64,000 nt of DNA from Cryptomeria japonica (taxonomy: Eukaryota; Streptophyta; Pinopsida; Cupressales; Cupressaceae). Position 1 is the stretch's first letter; the number at the start of each line of letters is the position of its first letter. The stretch covers positions 373,031,009 through 373,095,008 of the forward strand of contig NC_081415.1 of the NCBI RefSeq assembly GCF_030272615.1, written 5' to 3'. Shown here piece after piece: positions 21,053-33,632 of the stretch. Position numbers and translations under genes: made by a program. The notes below the pieces were generated by a model. That model searched no databases. It worked only from the letters and a program-made list of their open reading frames with translations, and was not told the origin of the DNA.

Positions 21053-21262
21053 ATCTCCCCCTTTGGCATTGATGGCAACACAAGATGGAAAAACCATCAC
21101 AGTGCCAAAATAGAAATGCCAAGTACAAAAACCAACAATCTCTATTTCTCCCCCTGGGAGTAACAATACCAATCTTTCATGTGTTTTTCAAAATCTCTCC
21201 CCTAAAATCTCTTTTTCTTACCAAAAAGATAATGTGTTTTTCCATAGATATCTCTCCCCCTT
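21053..21262 (-). promoter_or_regulatory. Copia-3 polypurine tracts
   Basis: Read on the minus strand, the terminal AAAGGGGGAGAT is at 21053-21064. Further tracts lie near 21146-21157, 21203-21211 and 21249-21262. This repeats the multi-tract pattern of the other elements here. Confidence 0.65.
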
Positions 21263-21420
21263 TGACATCAAATGCCAAAGTCACAAAAAGTCAAGTTCAT
21301 ACAAAATACCAACCAATTCAATATACCAATTACTACCCCTGAGAAGTAGCTTCCTCATCAAATACCAGAATAAAAGATTTGTCCATTTAATTATGTCGGT
21401 TGATGACAATCATCAACTAT

Positions 21421-24400
21421 CTAAGTCTCTACCGGTGGTGGTATGACCTCAAGCTGATCTCTGAGATACTCAAAAGTTTCCTTAAGCAAAGGTTTTGTAA
21501 AAATATCTGTGAGCTATTCTTTAGTATTCACATAAACTAGTTTTATCTCTTTTTCTTCAACTTTTTCCCTTAGAAAATTCAATTTGATAGAAACATGTTT
21601 TGTTTTAGAATGTAATACCAGATTTTTAGATATATCAATTGCTGCAGTGTTATCACAGTATATAGTAATAGGTTCCTTGCATTTTACCTTTATGTCTTTC
21701 AACATTTGCTTAAGCCAAAGTACCTGTGTATAGTTTGTTGCTGCTGCAACATATTCTGATTCTGCTGTTGATAAAAATGTACAACTGTATTTCTTACTCA
21801 ACCAAGAAACTAATCTCTTTCCAAGAAAGAATGCTCCTCTAGTGGTGCTTTTTCTATCATCCACATCTCCTGCCCAATTTGTGTATATGCACATAGATCA
21901 AAATTTTCATCTTTAGGATACCATAATCTAAGATTTGTTGTGCCTTGTAAGTACCAAAAAATCCTTTTCACTGCTAATTCATGATTTTCCCTACGATTAC
22001 TCTAAAATCTAGAAACAATACATACTGCATTCATAATATCAGGCCTGGTTTGTGTCAAATACAGTAAACCTCCTATCATAGATTTGTATCTTGTTGGATT
22101 AACAGGTGTAGATTCATCCCTTTGAGATAATTTGTCATTTGTATTCATAGGTGTGCTTACCGGTTTAGAGTTTTCCATCCCAAATTTCTTAAGTAGTTCT
22201 TTCAAGTACTTAGATTGACTCAAAAATATACCTTTATCAGTCTGTAAAATCTGCAATCCTAAAAAGAATTTTATTTCTCCAATCATAGAAATTTCAAATT
22301 CTTGTTGAATTTCAAGAGAAAATTCTTTACATAATCCATCTTCTCCTCCAAAGATTATATCATCAACAAATACTTCAATAATCAAGATGTCATCATCAGT
22401 TACTTTGTAATATAAATTTCTATCTACATTTCCTTTAGTAAAACCAATCTTTAAAAGATACTTATCCAATCTTGCATACCAAGCTCTTGGGGCTTGTTTC
22501 AATCCATACAGAGTTTTTCTTAACCTGCAAACCATATCATTGTCATCTGTCAAAGAAAATCCATCAGGTTGTTCAATATAAACTTCCTCTTCAAGATCTC
22601 CATTCAAAAATGCACATTTAATATCCATTTGATAAACTTTGTAATCCTTGTGAGCTGCAAAAGCCAAGAATAATCTAACTGCCTCAATTATGGCTACCGG
22701 TGCAAAGGTTTCATTGTAATCAACTCCTTCTTTCTGAGAATATCCCTTACACACTAGTCTTGCTTTATTTTTGACAACCTTACCATCTTCATTAAGTTTG
22801 TTTCTAAATACCCATTTGGTTCCAATTACATTTTTATCTTTAGGCCGGGGAACTAATGTCCAAGTATTATTTTTCTCAATTTGTCCTAATTATTCTTCCA
22901 TAGCTTTAATCCAAATTTATCTTCTCATGCCTCATTGATAGATGATGGTTCAATTTGAGAAATAAGACATATCTCTTCATTTGCCAATCTTCCTCTTGTC
23001 ATAACTCCTTTAAATTTGTTTCCAATTATCTGATCTTCACAATGATTCAGTCTTACATACCGGGGTGTCTTAGTTTGTTGTTGTTCTTCAATTACTGTGG
23101 AATCCTCTGATGATACTAGAGTAACTGGATCTTCATTCTGTACGGGTGGATTCAATGTAGGTTCATTTGTCATGACTTCTGTTGCCAGTTTAGAGTCTAT
23201 ATACCTTGAAGTTCCTCTGAATTGTTCATCAATCTTTACATTTGTACTCTCAACAATTTTCTGCAATCTTTTATTAACACATCTATATGCCTTGCTCTTA
23301 GATGAATAACCAAGAAATATTCCTTCATCACTTCTAGGATCAAATTTTCCAATATACTTATCTCTTCTAATATAACATTTACTTCCAAAAATTCTAAAAT
23401 ACTTGAGAGTAGGAATATTACCAAACCATAGTTTATGAGGGGTCTTACCGGTTTCACTTTTGATGTGAACTTTGTTGAATGTATAGATAGTAGTGCTTAC
23501 TACCTCTCTCCAGTACACATGTGGTAGATTTGCTTCTGATAACATACTTCTTGCTGCATCCAAGATAGTTATGTTTTTCCTTTCAACAACTCCATTCTGC
23601 TGTGGTGTCTGAGGTGCTGATAATTGTCTTTTGATTCCATTCACTTCTCAAAATGTATTAAAATCCTTAGATGTGAATTCTCCTTCTTGATCTGATCTTA
23701 AACATTTGATTTTCTTACTGGTTTCATTTTCAACCATTGCTTTGAATAGTTTGAACTTCCCAAGTGCTTCTGATTTTTCTCTGAGAAAAGTAACCCAACA
23801 CATTCTAGAATAATCATCAATAATTAGCATGAAATATCTATCACCTTGTAAGCTTTTAGTTCTAGCTGGACAACATAAATCAATGTGAATTAAATCAAGA
23901 GCATTATTGGATTTTTCTGGAATACTTTTGAAACTAGCTCTAACTTGTTTTCCAAATTGACATTCCTTGCAAATTGTGTTCTGAGGTTTCACAATTTTAG
24001 GTAGATCTCTAACTGCCTTAGAAGTACTGATTTTTACCATACAATCAAAATTTACATGACATAGTCTCTTATGCCATAACCAAGTTTCATCTATATGTGC
24101 AATTAAGCATGCCTTTTCACTATTATTCAAATGAAAGATATTACCTCTAGTCTGATTACCGGTTGCAATTTCCAAACCAGTTCTATTCATGATTTTGCAT
24201 TTCCATTTTCAAATTGTAACTGAAAACCCTTCTCAACTAATTGACCAACACTTAAAAGATTATGCTTTAATCCCTGAACATAGTAGACATTGTCAGTGTT
24301 ATGTTTACCATCAAGAGATATTGAACCCTTACCTTTGATTGAACAGGCTTTGTCATCTCCAAATCTTACTAAACCTCCATTGTATTCTTGAAAGTTCAAG

Positions 24401-24490
24401 AATTTACCTTTGTCTCCAGTCATATGATGTGAGCATCCTGAGTCAATAATCCATTCATCCTTTGATTCAACTTTAGCTACTAGGGCTTGT
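21421..24490 (-). pseudogene. Copia-3 pol: protease, integrase, reverse transcriptase, RNase H
   Basis: Protease motif WIIDSGCSHHMTGDKGKF (near 24450) keeps D-S-G. GAG-pre-integrase LLSVGQL is followed by a frameshift near 24190, then the zinc-binding KRLCHVNFD to CKECQFGKQ and the DDE core (HIDLCCPARTKSLQG, DDYSRMCWVTFLREKSEA, LRSDQEGEFTSKDF). A TGA at 23645-23647 precedes GIKRQLSAPQTPQQNGVVER. After another frameshift near 22900, reverse transcriptase shows [30 protein letters not shown] and FVDDIIFGG (22754-22002). RNase H (21894-21514) has LSTAESEYVAAATNYTQV and YCDNTAAIDISKN, ending at TAG 21421-21423. This is one of the better preserved pol genes in the window. Confidence 0.92.
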
Positions 24491-24491
24491 T

Positions 24492-25568
24492 CTACAAGTT
24501 GAGCAATAGGTGTCGGTTGATCTTCTGTTGTAGCAACAAAAACCCATCCATTGTCTGTTGGATCCTCATCAAATCATCAGTCACACCTTCATCAGCAATG
24601 TAACAAGATTTATCTTTGTTCTTCTTAAATCTGTATCTCTGATATTCAAGATTAGGCTTGTATGTTCCTCTAGCTTCTTCTCTTAGTCTAGTATGTCGAT
24701 CAGGGCATCTTGAAGCCATATGACCAATCTTATTGCAGTTAAAACATTTAAAGGGTACTTTATCTTCATACTTACTTCCAATTGGACCTTTTGGCATTTT
24801 CCTTGCAAATAGTGCTTCAAGTTCTTCAAGCTCTTCATTCTCCTTTTTGGTTTCTTCAATTTCTCTTGCATAAAAGGCTCTCCAGTCTGATTTGTCAAAT
24901 GATGGAGCAGATGATGTTGATGCTTTAAAGGCCAAATCAGTCTTTATAGTAGCAACAAGACCAAACTCCTCAATTTCAAAAGCTAAAAGTTTTCCAATCA
25001 ATGTATCCCTAGTTACTGATGTATTAGGCAATGTTCTCAACTCATTTATAGCAGTAACCTTTATTTTATATGCTGGTGGCAAACCTCTTAAGATTTTTGA
25101 AACAATCTCATCCTCACTCAAGGTTCCTCCACAACATTTGATACCCAAAACAATTTCATTTACTCTTTCTATAAAAGAAGAAATCCTTTCATCTTCTTCC
25201 ATTTTCAGATGTTCATACTTGACTTGGAAGCTTTCAAGTTTTGCAATTTTGACTGTGGAGTCTCCTTCATTCAGTGTTTCCAAATGATCCCAAATAGCTT
25301 TAGCAGTAGACCTATCTGATAATCCCATGATTTGTTGATCTGATAATGTGCTCAAGAGTGCTTCTCTTGCTTTGCAATCATTTTCTTCATCTTTGGCTAA
25401 GGTAGTTGGAGCAGTTTGACTAGCTACAGCAACAGTATAACCATTCTTAGTAACTTCCCAGATGTCTTTACCGATGCAATTCAGATGTGTCTCCATTTTG
25501 ATCTTCCATATCCCATAGTTGGTTCCATCAAGTTTAGGACTGTCCTTCCTGAAATAATTAGTAGACAT
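24492..25568 (-). pseudogene. Copia-3 Gag (358-residue open frame)
   Basis: It starts at ATG 25568, 44 bases downstream of the primer site. KLDGTNYGIWKIKMETHL at the N-terminus is the usual beginning of plant copia Gag. The UBN2 core follows: STAKAIWDHLETLNEGD, KLESFQVKYEHLKMEEDE, RVNEIVLGIKCCGGTL and EDEIVSKILRGLPPAYK. A coiled-coil EETKKENEELEELEALFARK precedes one perfect zinc knuckle CFNCNKIGHMASRC near residue 274. The frame is lost after MRIQQTMDG, just before the protease, by a frameshift near 24550. Gag itself looks intact. It probably formed the virus-like particle; in this copy the fused polyprotein cannot be made. Confidence 0.9.
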
Positions 25569-25611
25569 TGGATCTCCTCAAGTTGTTAAACTTCTACAAA
25601 AAGAGGACTAA

Positions 25612-25623
25612 GCTATGATACCA
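25612..25623 (-). promoter_or_regulatory. Copia-3 primer binding site
   Basis: On the minus strand TGGTATCATAGC, two bases from the 5' LTR, matches the initiator Met-tRNA complement with one mismatch. Confidence 0.85.
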
Positions 25624-25625
25624 AT

Positions 25626-26681
25626 TGTTAGGTCCCAGAGACAACTAAGAGGGGAGGGTGAATCAGTTCTCTAATAAATTCAAACCAAAAAATAATTAAC
25701 CAACTTAATGCTTAATACTGGTAAACCAATTAAGTATGTCGATAGACAGTGTTAACAGTAAATCGCTATACTGGTAAGGATTAATGCATGAAACATAAAC
25801 ATAAAGTCATCCACAACACATGACACCAATATTTGTACGTGGAAACCCTGTAAGGGGAAAAACCATGGTGGGAAACCTTACCCATAATCAGATGATACTA
25901 CTGCAGATAGTAAGTGTACAAAAGGGGTCTACACATGTAGAAAGACCAATAGCCTAGAGCTCACTGCTCAATCACAAATGGGAGTCACACTGACTACAGT
26001 TGGATGGTTAAATCCAATAAGAATGTACTGCACAAGATAGCATCTTCATATGCTGGATTCAGTACCGGTGTAATACTGATATGCTTCTACAAAAACCTAA
26101 CTTCACCTTCAAATGATGTCTTCGTGTATGCCTCTACTTGATCTCACATATACCTTCACTTAATTCTTTTTTGCATTCCACACTTGATCTTACAAATAAG
26201 ATCTTACATTTATACCATACCCTAAGACCAATTTTAGTAGGTCGGCTCTACAAGATATTACAATAAAAACATTTTACAAATAATATAATATCCGATGCAA
26301 TAACCGATTAAACATGTCGGCTTAATGCATTTACAACAATAATAAATCATCTCCATAGCGTGCCATGCTAATCTAGAAAAGATAAACCTACCGGTGTAAC
26401 CCTAGATAACCTAGACCTATTTGTCGGTAAAAGCAAATATGCAAATATGAATATACCAATGATTATTACTTCAAAATAAAGTGTCCACATGATGTCTTCG
26501 ATATTACCAAGTGTCTTCCATGTCATTCCAGGTACCAGTGAACAATATATCCTGCCAGTGAATCATATACCAGTAACTGTTGCACAGATTACTGCTTGCC
26601 GATGAATGTTGTTGGATCTTCAAAGTAGGTGTATTCAGTAGGTGTTGACATCAATGACAAAACCATACCAAGATACCAACA
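25626..26681 (-). repeat. Copia-3 5' LTR (1,056 bp)
   Basis: On the plus strand it runs from TGTTAGGTCCCAGAG to GATACCAACA, followed by the TACAC duplication. A minus-strand TATA box TATAAAT lies at 26208-26214. The shared CACCATGGTTTTTCCC motif with GGGTTTCCACGT lies at 25837-25870. It is collinear with the 3' LTR. Confidence 0.93.
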
Positions 26682-26736
26682 TACACCTAACACACAAAGA
26701 TGGTGTAAAATCGGGTTTAGAACCCTATTTTGCACC
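26682..26736. repeat. Palindrome cluster, right part after Copia-3
   Basis: The host sequence resumes with the TACAC duplication and contains another unit at 26702-26736, where GGTGTAAAATCGGGTT pairs with AACCCTATTTTGCACC. This shows that Copia-3 landed inside the cluster. Confidence 0.7.
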
Positions 26737-27640
26737 CAAATATCAAAAACTCATTTTATGTTAAAATTTTGAATTTTAACAAAATAAGATTTTAAAAATG
26801 AATAAAAAGTATTCAAAGACCAATGAGGCAACCAAAATTCCTCATAAAGATAACTCTTAGAGAAATGAAAATGAATTTAAATAAAAATTCATAGGGGGTT
26901 ATCTTGTTTTCACCTTAAACAAAAACAACGATAACAAAGTTCAAGTATTAAAGATGGCATCCATGATAAATGTTTTATGAAGACATTCTACATAGAACCC
27001 TAAAACCTTTGTGTAAAGGTCAAACAAAACTTCATCAAGGTATACATTGTTGTTTCAAGAATTTTAGCCTTTCCCTCAAAAGGAAAGTATTTTATTATAG
27101 TCTTTCATTAAATTTATCAATTCAATTTCATGGTTATTTCCAAAACTGAGGTTTGACCTAAGGCAAACCCATGTTCCCAACATATTTTTCTCAATTTCTA
27201 TGTGTAGGAAATAGGTGCGGGAGTTGTAATTAGGAATAGAGTCAACATCAAAGAATAGGTTCAGCTTTCAATGACAAAAAATTTAGAGGACTAGGGTGGA
27301 TGTGTGCTACCTGGATCTCAAAAAATTAGGTTGAACTTTTGGGAACAAGTTCTAAACATCTTCTTTTGACCAAATCTAAGTTTGTGGCTCTCTGGGATAA
27401 TATATAACAATCTATTTTTGATGATTTAATTCAATTATTCATACTCTTACCCTAATTTTATAATTACATTCCAAATTCAACTTAGGAAAGAGGATAATTA
27501 TTAACAACTAGTGAATCTAATCAAAATTTCAGCCATTTTCCTTATTTGGATTGGGGCTAGATCTATTAGGTTCGATCCTCTTTCCATTTTTTGGTTAATT
27601 TGGGATTGTTAGTCATTTTATTAACTTAATTGACCCTAAT
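26737..27640. other. Spacer without a recognised gene
   Basis: AT-rich sequence between the palindrome cluster and the LINE relic. No coding or repeat motif could be supported. The last few hundred bases may belong to the LINE reverse transcriptase but are too decayed to claim. Confidence 0.3.
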
Positions 27641-27918
27641 TCTAAATTACACCATTACAAAATAAATGATTTTTTATGGGCCTCTTTAGATTATCATCAT
27701 GGCTTTCATAGAGTTGCTTGGGAGTTATGTTGCCTCTCACATGAGTTCAGAGGACTTGGGCTTCTTTCTAATTAGAAGAAAGCCATCTCTAGCAATGAGA
27801 CTAGGAAATCCTTCTCCAACATTGTGTTTCTTTAGTATTATTAATAGGCCTTCCTGAAACGGGATTGGCCTTCATACCCTTCTCATTATAAAATATGTCA
27901 TTCATATTGAGGGCACTT
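27641..27918 (+). pseudogene. LINE relic, segment 1: C-terminal reverse transcriptase region
   Basis: The plus strand reads NDFLWASLDYHHGFHRVAWELCC and then FRGLGLLS, matching the plant LINE pattern FLW...HRVAWE.C....GGLGL at the end of the reverse transcriptase region. Several stops follow (SNtagKKAIS and others). The segment ends with the CACTT duplication (27914-27918) where Copia-4 inserted. Family assignment rests on this motif, the later zinc-finger-like segment and the position of the three pieces. Confidence 0.65.
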
Positions 27919-28614
27919 TATTGGCAACAAGGAAGGAAAATTGAGAGGGGGGATGAATCATTTTTCATCGGTTTATACAAATTAAGCACAATTTTAGATC
28001 TGATCAACTGCAACAAAAATAAAGATAACAGCAATAACAACAACACACATAACACCAATATTTTTGACATGGAAAACCTGGTTAACGGAAAAAACATGGT
28101 GGGAACCTACCCACAATGAGATGATACTATGCAGTAGTATGTGTAAATATTATAATGGGGAATGCACATTCATTCAAGCACACTACCTAGAGCTCACTAC
28201 TCAAATTACAATGACCTAGAAGGCTACAACCCTCAAGGAGGGTTCACTACCTTACAAATATGATTGGACTACAATCCGGCAAAGATGACCTGCAAATATA
28301 GCATCTTCTAATGCCTTATGAAAGTTTTGGTTAAGCTCATATGTCTTCCTTCACCAATCTCTACTCAACATACCACACCGAAAGATGAATTCACTTGATC
28401 ACTCATACACCACTCTCTGATAATGCAGACTCAACGACCACCACCACAATTGCATGAATATTACACCCATTTATACAAATCATCAACCTTGACTACAAGG
28501 TCAGCCAAACCCTTAACACCTAATTACAAAATTACATCACATGATATATAAATCAACCACCAGACCAATACAATGTCACAGACGACATAGAATGGGCCTA
28601 AATCAACTCCAACA
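27919..28614 (-). repeat. Copia-4 3' LTR, apparently lacking its U3 beginning
   Basis: Plus-strand order is TATTGGCAACAAGG to CTAAATCAACTCCAACA. It aligns with the inner part of the 5' LTR (33069-33632, then 41142-41265). The outer ~650 bp of the 5' LTR (to 41918) have no counterpart here, so this LTR has either lost its U3 start or recombined. Minus-strand TATAAAT is near 28470; the shared motif is at 28065-28103. The right border is uncertain. Confidence 0.7.
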
Positions 28615-28871
28615 AACTCCTCCAAAGATCATGCACACAAAGAAGCAAAGATAAGGTAGTTTTTCACATGCTTCTCTCCCCTTAGACAGCAATGCCAAAG
28701 ACATAAAAAAGTCAAGCTTCTCTCTCCAAACTAGATAAACTCCCCCCTTAGAATAAACTCACAACTCTGAGCAATGCACTGACTACTCTGGCTGGGTAGC
28801 AGCACCAATTCATCAACCCGAATAAGAAGATAAGATTTTGAAGTCCACTAGATTGATGCATCTCCATGCAC
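28615..28871 (-). other. Copia-4 3' untranslated region with polypurine tracts
   Basis: On the minus strand, G-rich tracts appear near 28739-28751 (AAGGGGGGAGTT) and 28671-28686 (CTAAGGGGAGAGAAG), the second preceded by TTGGCATTGCTG as in other elements. Which one primed the LTR is unclear because the adjacent LTR start is missing. Confidence 0.5.
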
Positions 28872-30152
28872 CTAGTTCTCACCAAGAGGGGCAAAGACCC
28901 CTAACTTGTCTCTCAAATACAAAAATGTATCTTTGGGTAAAGGCTTAGTGAAAATATCTGCAATCTGATCCTTTGTAGATATATACTCTAGTTTTACTTC
29001 TTCATCACTGACTTTCTCCCTCAAGAAATGATACTTAATTGATATATGCTTTGTTTTAGAGTGCAATACCAAATTATTGGAAATATTAATAGCACTTGAA
29101 TTATCATAGTAAATAACAATAGGTTCATCATACACAACTCTAATGTCTTTCAGCCTATGCTTCATCCAAACCACCCGAGTACAATTGCTAGCAATAACAA
29201 TGTATTCATCTTTGGTAGTAGATAGAGATATAACATCTTTTTTCTTGCTTGCCCATGAAAGCAACTTCTTCCCCAAAAAGAAATCTCCACTGGTAGTGCT
29301 CTTCTGGACATCTACATCACCCGCCCAATCAGCATCAATATAGGCACATAGCATGACACCATCATTCTTTGGATACCATAACCCATAATCAACAACAGTA
29401 ACATGAGTCTCTTTAGGATTAGCCTGAAATCTAGCACAAAGACAAACAACATGCATGATATCCAATATAGTCTAAGCCAGGTACAATAGTCCACCAACCA
29501 TAGATCTATACAAGGTCTGATTAACTTTCTAAGATTCATCTTGCTTGGACAACTTGCATCCAGTCACCATAGGAGTTCCAACAGGTTTAGAATCAGCTAA
29601 ACCAAATTTCTTCAACTCTTTCATATTCTTGGATTGAGAAATAAAAATACCTTTACCAGACTGTGTAATCTACAATCCTAAGAAGAATTTCATCTCACCT
29701 ATCATAGAAATCTCAAATTCCTTTTGCATATCATCAATAAAATTTATACTCAAATCATCATCTCCTCCAAAAATAATGTCATCCACAAACACTTCAACAA
29801 TCAAAATGTTATCATTATCAACTTTAAAGTATAAGTTACTGTCAATAGTACCTTTACAAAATCCCAACTTCATCAAATACTTATCTAATCTATCATACCA
29901 AGCTCTAGGGGCTTGCTTCAGTCTATAAAGTACTTTCTTTAGTCTGCATACCATGTCTCCTTCATCTGATGATGAAAATCCTTCTGATTTCTCAATGTAG
30001 ACTTCCTCCTCAAGATCACCATTCAAAAAGGTTGACTTGACATCCATCTGATATACCTTGAAATTCTTGTAAGAAACATATGCAAGCAGCAATCTAACAA
30101 CTTCAATTCTAGCTATAGGAGAAAAGGTTTCCTCATAATCAATACCTTTCAT
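28872..30152 (-). pseudogene. Copia-4 reverse transcriptase and RNase H
   Basis: Frame continues from 30152 to 28872. Reverse transcriptase: [66 protein letters not shown] and MIGEMKFFLGL. A stop near 29670 and others near 29470-29540 interrupt the connection. RNase H (29465-28872) shows LCAYIDADWAGDVDVQKST, GGDFFLGKKLLSWASKK, LSTTKDEYIVIASNCT, YYDNSSAINISNN, LHSKTKHISIKYHFLRE and DIFTKPLPKDTFLYL. TSGG has become TSGD. This is a classic copia C-terminus, broken by stops. Confidence 0.9.
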
Positions 30153-31860
30153 CTAAGAGCATCCCTTGCACACCAATCTTGTTTTTTTTCTCACCACTTC
30201 ACTGGCTTCATTCAATTTATTTTGGAACACCCATTTAGTACCAATCACATTCTTGTCTTTAGGTCTCGGAACAAGCTCCCATGTGTTATTCTTCTCAATG
30301 TGATTCAAATCTTCCTCCACATATTTTATCTAGTTCTCATCCTTACATGCTTCAACAACATCTTTAGGTTCAATCTTAGAAATCAAGCATATTTCTTCAG
30401 CAGCAAGTCCTCTTCTAGTCATCACATCTTTGTTCTTATCACTATTAATCTGATTCTTAAGAATGATTTAGTTTCACATACCTCAAAGTATTTATATTAT
30501 TTTGATTCTCATTCTCTTGAACTTATTCACCGCCAGTAGCAATATCCGGATTAACTATCTCCACCAGATCATTTTGCTTCAGGATCTTAGTATGTGCAAG
30601 CTTAGAAACAATATCCTGACCATCAATCTCATATCTGCATGCTCTGATCTACTTCCCAAAACATTCATCTACCTTCACATTTGCACTTTCTATTATCTTC
30701 TTCAACCTCTTATTGTAACACCGGTAGGCATTTCTCTTAGTATAATATCCCAAGAAGATTCCTTCATCACATCTTGCATCAAATTTTACTATATCCTCAT
30801 CTCTTTTGATATAACATTTGCTTCCAAAAACTCTGAAATATATAATTGTAGGAACATGACCAAACCATAGCTCATAAGGAGTCTTACCTGCATCACCTTT
30901 TTAATGCACCCAGATAAATCTATAAACTGTAGTGCTAACAACTTCTTTCCAAAAGGTTTGAGAAACATTTCCTTCAATCAACATCATTCTAGCAGCATCC
31001 CAAATTGTTTTTTTCTTCCTTTCAACAACTCCATTCTGTTGAGGGGTTCTAGGACCAGATAACTGTCTTCTAATTCCATTTCTCTCATAGAATGTATCAA
31101 ACTCATTGGCCATGAATTATTCTCCTCTATCAGATCTTAGAAAATTCAGCTTCAACCCTATTTTTCTCTCCACCTTTGCTTTGAATATGTTGAATTTCTC
31201 TAGTGCTTCTGATTTCTCCCTTAGAAAAGTCACCCACATCATTCTAGAGTAGTCATCAATTAGCAACATGAAGTACATGTCACCCTTCATGCTTCTCTTT
31301 CTTGTAGGACCACACAAGTAAGTATGCACAAGATCTAATAGTCCATTAGATGTATACAACTTACTCTTAAATGATGTTCTTGTTTTCTTTCCCAACTGAC
31401 ATTATTTACATACCAAGTTAGAAGGCTTCACAATCTTAGGCAAATCTCTAACAGCTTGAGTATAACTTATGCTTATCTTGTAGTCAAAATTAGCATGACA
31501 CATCCTCCTATGCCACAATCACCTTTCATCTATCTGAGCAATCAAACAAATTTTCTCATCGGCATTCAAGTGAAAGATATTACCTTTCGTTTTAGTCCCT
31601 GTTTCAATCTCTATACTGGAGGCATTCAGAATCTTTCATTTACCATTCTTTAATTGCAAATCATATCCCTTGTCAACCATCTATCCAACACTCAAAAGAG
31701 TATGCTTTAAACCTTCAACATATAAGACATCATCAATATTAATATTACCATTAAAAGATATAAAACCTCTACCATGAATAACACAAGCTTTATCATCTCC
31801 AAATCTCACTATACCACCATCATACCTTTCCATATTCACAAATTTACTTTTATCACATGT
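30153..31860 (-). pseudogene. Copia-4 GAG-pre-integrase and integrase
   Basis: From 31863: MTCDKSKFVNMERYDGGIV, VEGLKHTLLSVG, then a TAG, the zinc-binding segment in pieces, and MGKKTRTSFKSKL. The DDE core has DLVHTYLCGPTRKRSMKG (the catalytic D of HTDLCGP is Y), DDYSRMMWVTFLREKSEA and FLRSDRGE followed by a stop. The next open stretch reads NGIRRQLSGPRTPQQNGVVER, FWKEVVSTTVYRF. A frameshift near 30900 leads to PYELWFGHVPTIIYF-type sequence. The lost aspartate and the stops make it inactive. Confidence 0.87.
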
Positions 31861-33012
31861 CATATGATGTGAACAATCATTGTCAATTACTCATTCATCT
31901 TTCTCTTCAATCTTATCAGCCAAAGATTTATCCTCAACAATACAGCTTATAGGATTCATTGGTACTAGATTTTCTTCCTTGATAGCAATAAATACAAATT
32001 CATCTCCTGAATTCCCATTGTCTGATTCCTCATCTGTCACACCTTCATCAACAACACGTAATCGAATCTCTTCTGATTTATGTACTTCTCATAGGGCTTG
32101 TAGGGCTTATCAAATATATTATGTCTTTCATGCTTATCATACCTAGACATTCTTTTAGGACACCTAGAAGCAAAATCCCTTATCTTATTACAAGAGAAAC
32201 ATTTCAAATGTAACTTTCCATCATACTTACTGGCTTCCTTAGGAAATATCTAAGCAATAAGTGCTTCAAGTTCATCCAACTCTCTCTCTTTCTCTTCCAT
32301 CTCTCTCATCTCTCTTTCATATCTTGAAACCCTAGATGAACTCTCTCTTGGATCATATGACTGCTTCTCAAATATAGAGGCTTTAAAATGTAGTCTCAGA
32401 TTTACCATGTGATTCTCCAAATTTTCTCAACTCAAATGCAACTAGCTTACCAACCACCATGTCTCTTGTCATAGTAGTCACACTCTAGATCTCATCAATA
32501 GCAACAACTTTAGATTTATAAGTAGAAGGCAAAGATCTCAGCACCTTAGCAACAATCTCATCTTCCTCAAGAGTTCCACCAGCACATCTAATATTCATAA
32601 CAAGGTCATTCACTTTAGCCATAGAGGATGTTATATTCTCACCTCCCATATTCAATGTCTCATACTTTCCCTTCAAACTCTGCAACTTAGCAAGTTTAAC
32701 TTGCACATTTCCTTCATACAAGACCTCTAGCTTTTTTCATATCTCATGTGCAGTCTGAAGTCCCATAACATTAGTCATTTCAAAATTGGTCAAGGCACTC
32801 AGCAATGCTTCCTTAGCTCTTATGTTATGTTCAGCTTCCTTGATTTCATCAGCAGTAATCGGCCCATTCGGAGGAACATTGTAAACATTCTTTGTAATCT
32901 TCTAATAATCTTCTCTAAGACACTTAACATGAACTTCCATCCAGTCCTTCCATACAATATAATTATTTCCATCATATCTAGGACTCTCCTTCTTGAACGC
33001 ATAGGCTGTCAT
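31861..33012 (-). pseudogene. Copia-4 Gag and start of protease
   Basis: ATG at 33012 gives MTAYAFKKESPRYDGNNYIV, 42 bases after the primer site. The UBN2 core shows ALSALTNFEMTNVMGLQ-type sequence, YEGNVQVKLAKLQSLKGKYE, KVNDLVMNIRCAGGTLEEDE and VLRSLPSTYKSKVVAIDEI. Stops occur before and after this core. The zinc knuckle near 32200-32160 reads CFSCNKIRDFASRC, so the histidine is replaced by aspartate. The protease motif is DNDCSHHMT where D-S-G is expected. Related to Copia-3 Gag but a distinct family. Confidence 0.82.
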
Positions 33013-33054
33013 CTCAGATCTCCTCAAGCGGTTAAGATTCTTCCAGAGGATCTA

Positions 33055-33066
33055 GCTCTGATGCCA
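33055..33066 (-). promoter_or_regulatory. Copia-4 primer binding site
   Basis: On the minus strand TGGCATCAGAGC, two bases from the LTR, matches the initiator Met-tRNA complement with one mismatch. Confidence 0.85.
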
Positions 33067-33068
33067 CT

Positions 33069-33632
33069 TGTTTGCAACAACAAGGAAGGAAAACTGAGAG
33101 GGGGGCTGAATCAGTTTCACCGGTTTATACAAATTAAGCATAATTTCATATCTGATCAACTACATCAAAAAGAAAGATAACAGCAATAACAAGAACACAC
33201 ATAACACCAATATTTTTGACATGGAAAACTTAGTTAAGGTAAAAACCATGGTGGGAACCTACCCACAATGAGATGATATTCTACAGTAAATATTACAATG
33301 GAAAATGCATATGCATTTATGCACACTACCTAGAGCTCACTACTCAAATTACAATGCCCTAGAAGGCTACATTTCTTAGAGAAGGTTCACTACCTTACAA
33401 ATATGATCGAACTACAATACAAAAAAGATGAACTGCAAAGATAACATCTACTAATGCCTGATGATAGTTTTGGTTAAGCTCATATGTATTCCCATCACCA
33501 AACTCTGCTCAACATACCACACCGAAAGATAAATTCACTTGATCGCTCATACACCACTCTCTAATAATATAGACTTAACAACCACCACCACAATTACATG
33601 AATATTACACCCATTTATACAAATCATCAACC
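33069..33632 (-). repeat. Copia-4 5' LTR, inner part
   Basis: It starts on the plus strand as TGTTTGCAACAACAAGG and is collinear with 27919-28486. Minus-strand TATAAAT is at 33613-33619, 13 bp from the NA-2 insertion. It ends with the CAACC target duplication of NA-2 (33628-33632). Confidence 0.88.

Larger units (their letters stand above)
20028..26681 (-). mobile_element. Copia-3: complete copia-like retrotransposon
   Basis: Full length with both LTRs, primer site, gag, pol and polypurine block, in the minus orientation. TACAC is duplicated at 20023-20027 and 26682-26686. It has the UBN2-type Gag and the PR-INT-RT-RNaseH order of Ty1/copia, with several frameshifts and stops, so it is inactive as read. 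It is inserted in the palindrome cluster, exactly at the end of one palindrome. It belongs to the same LTR family as Copia-1. Confidence 0.95.
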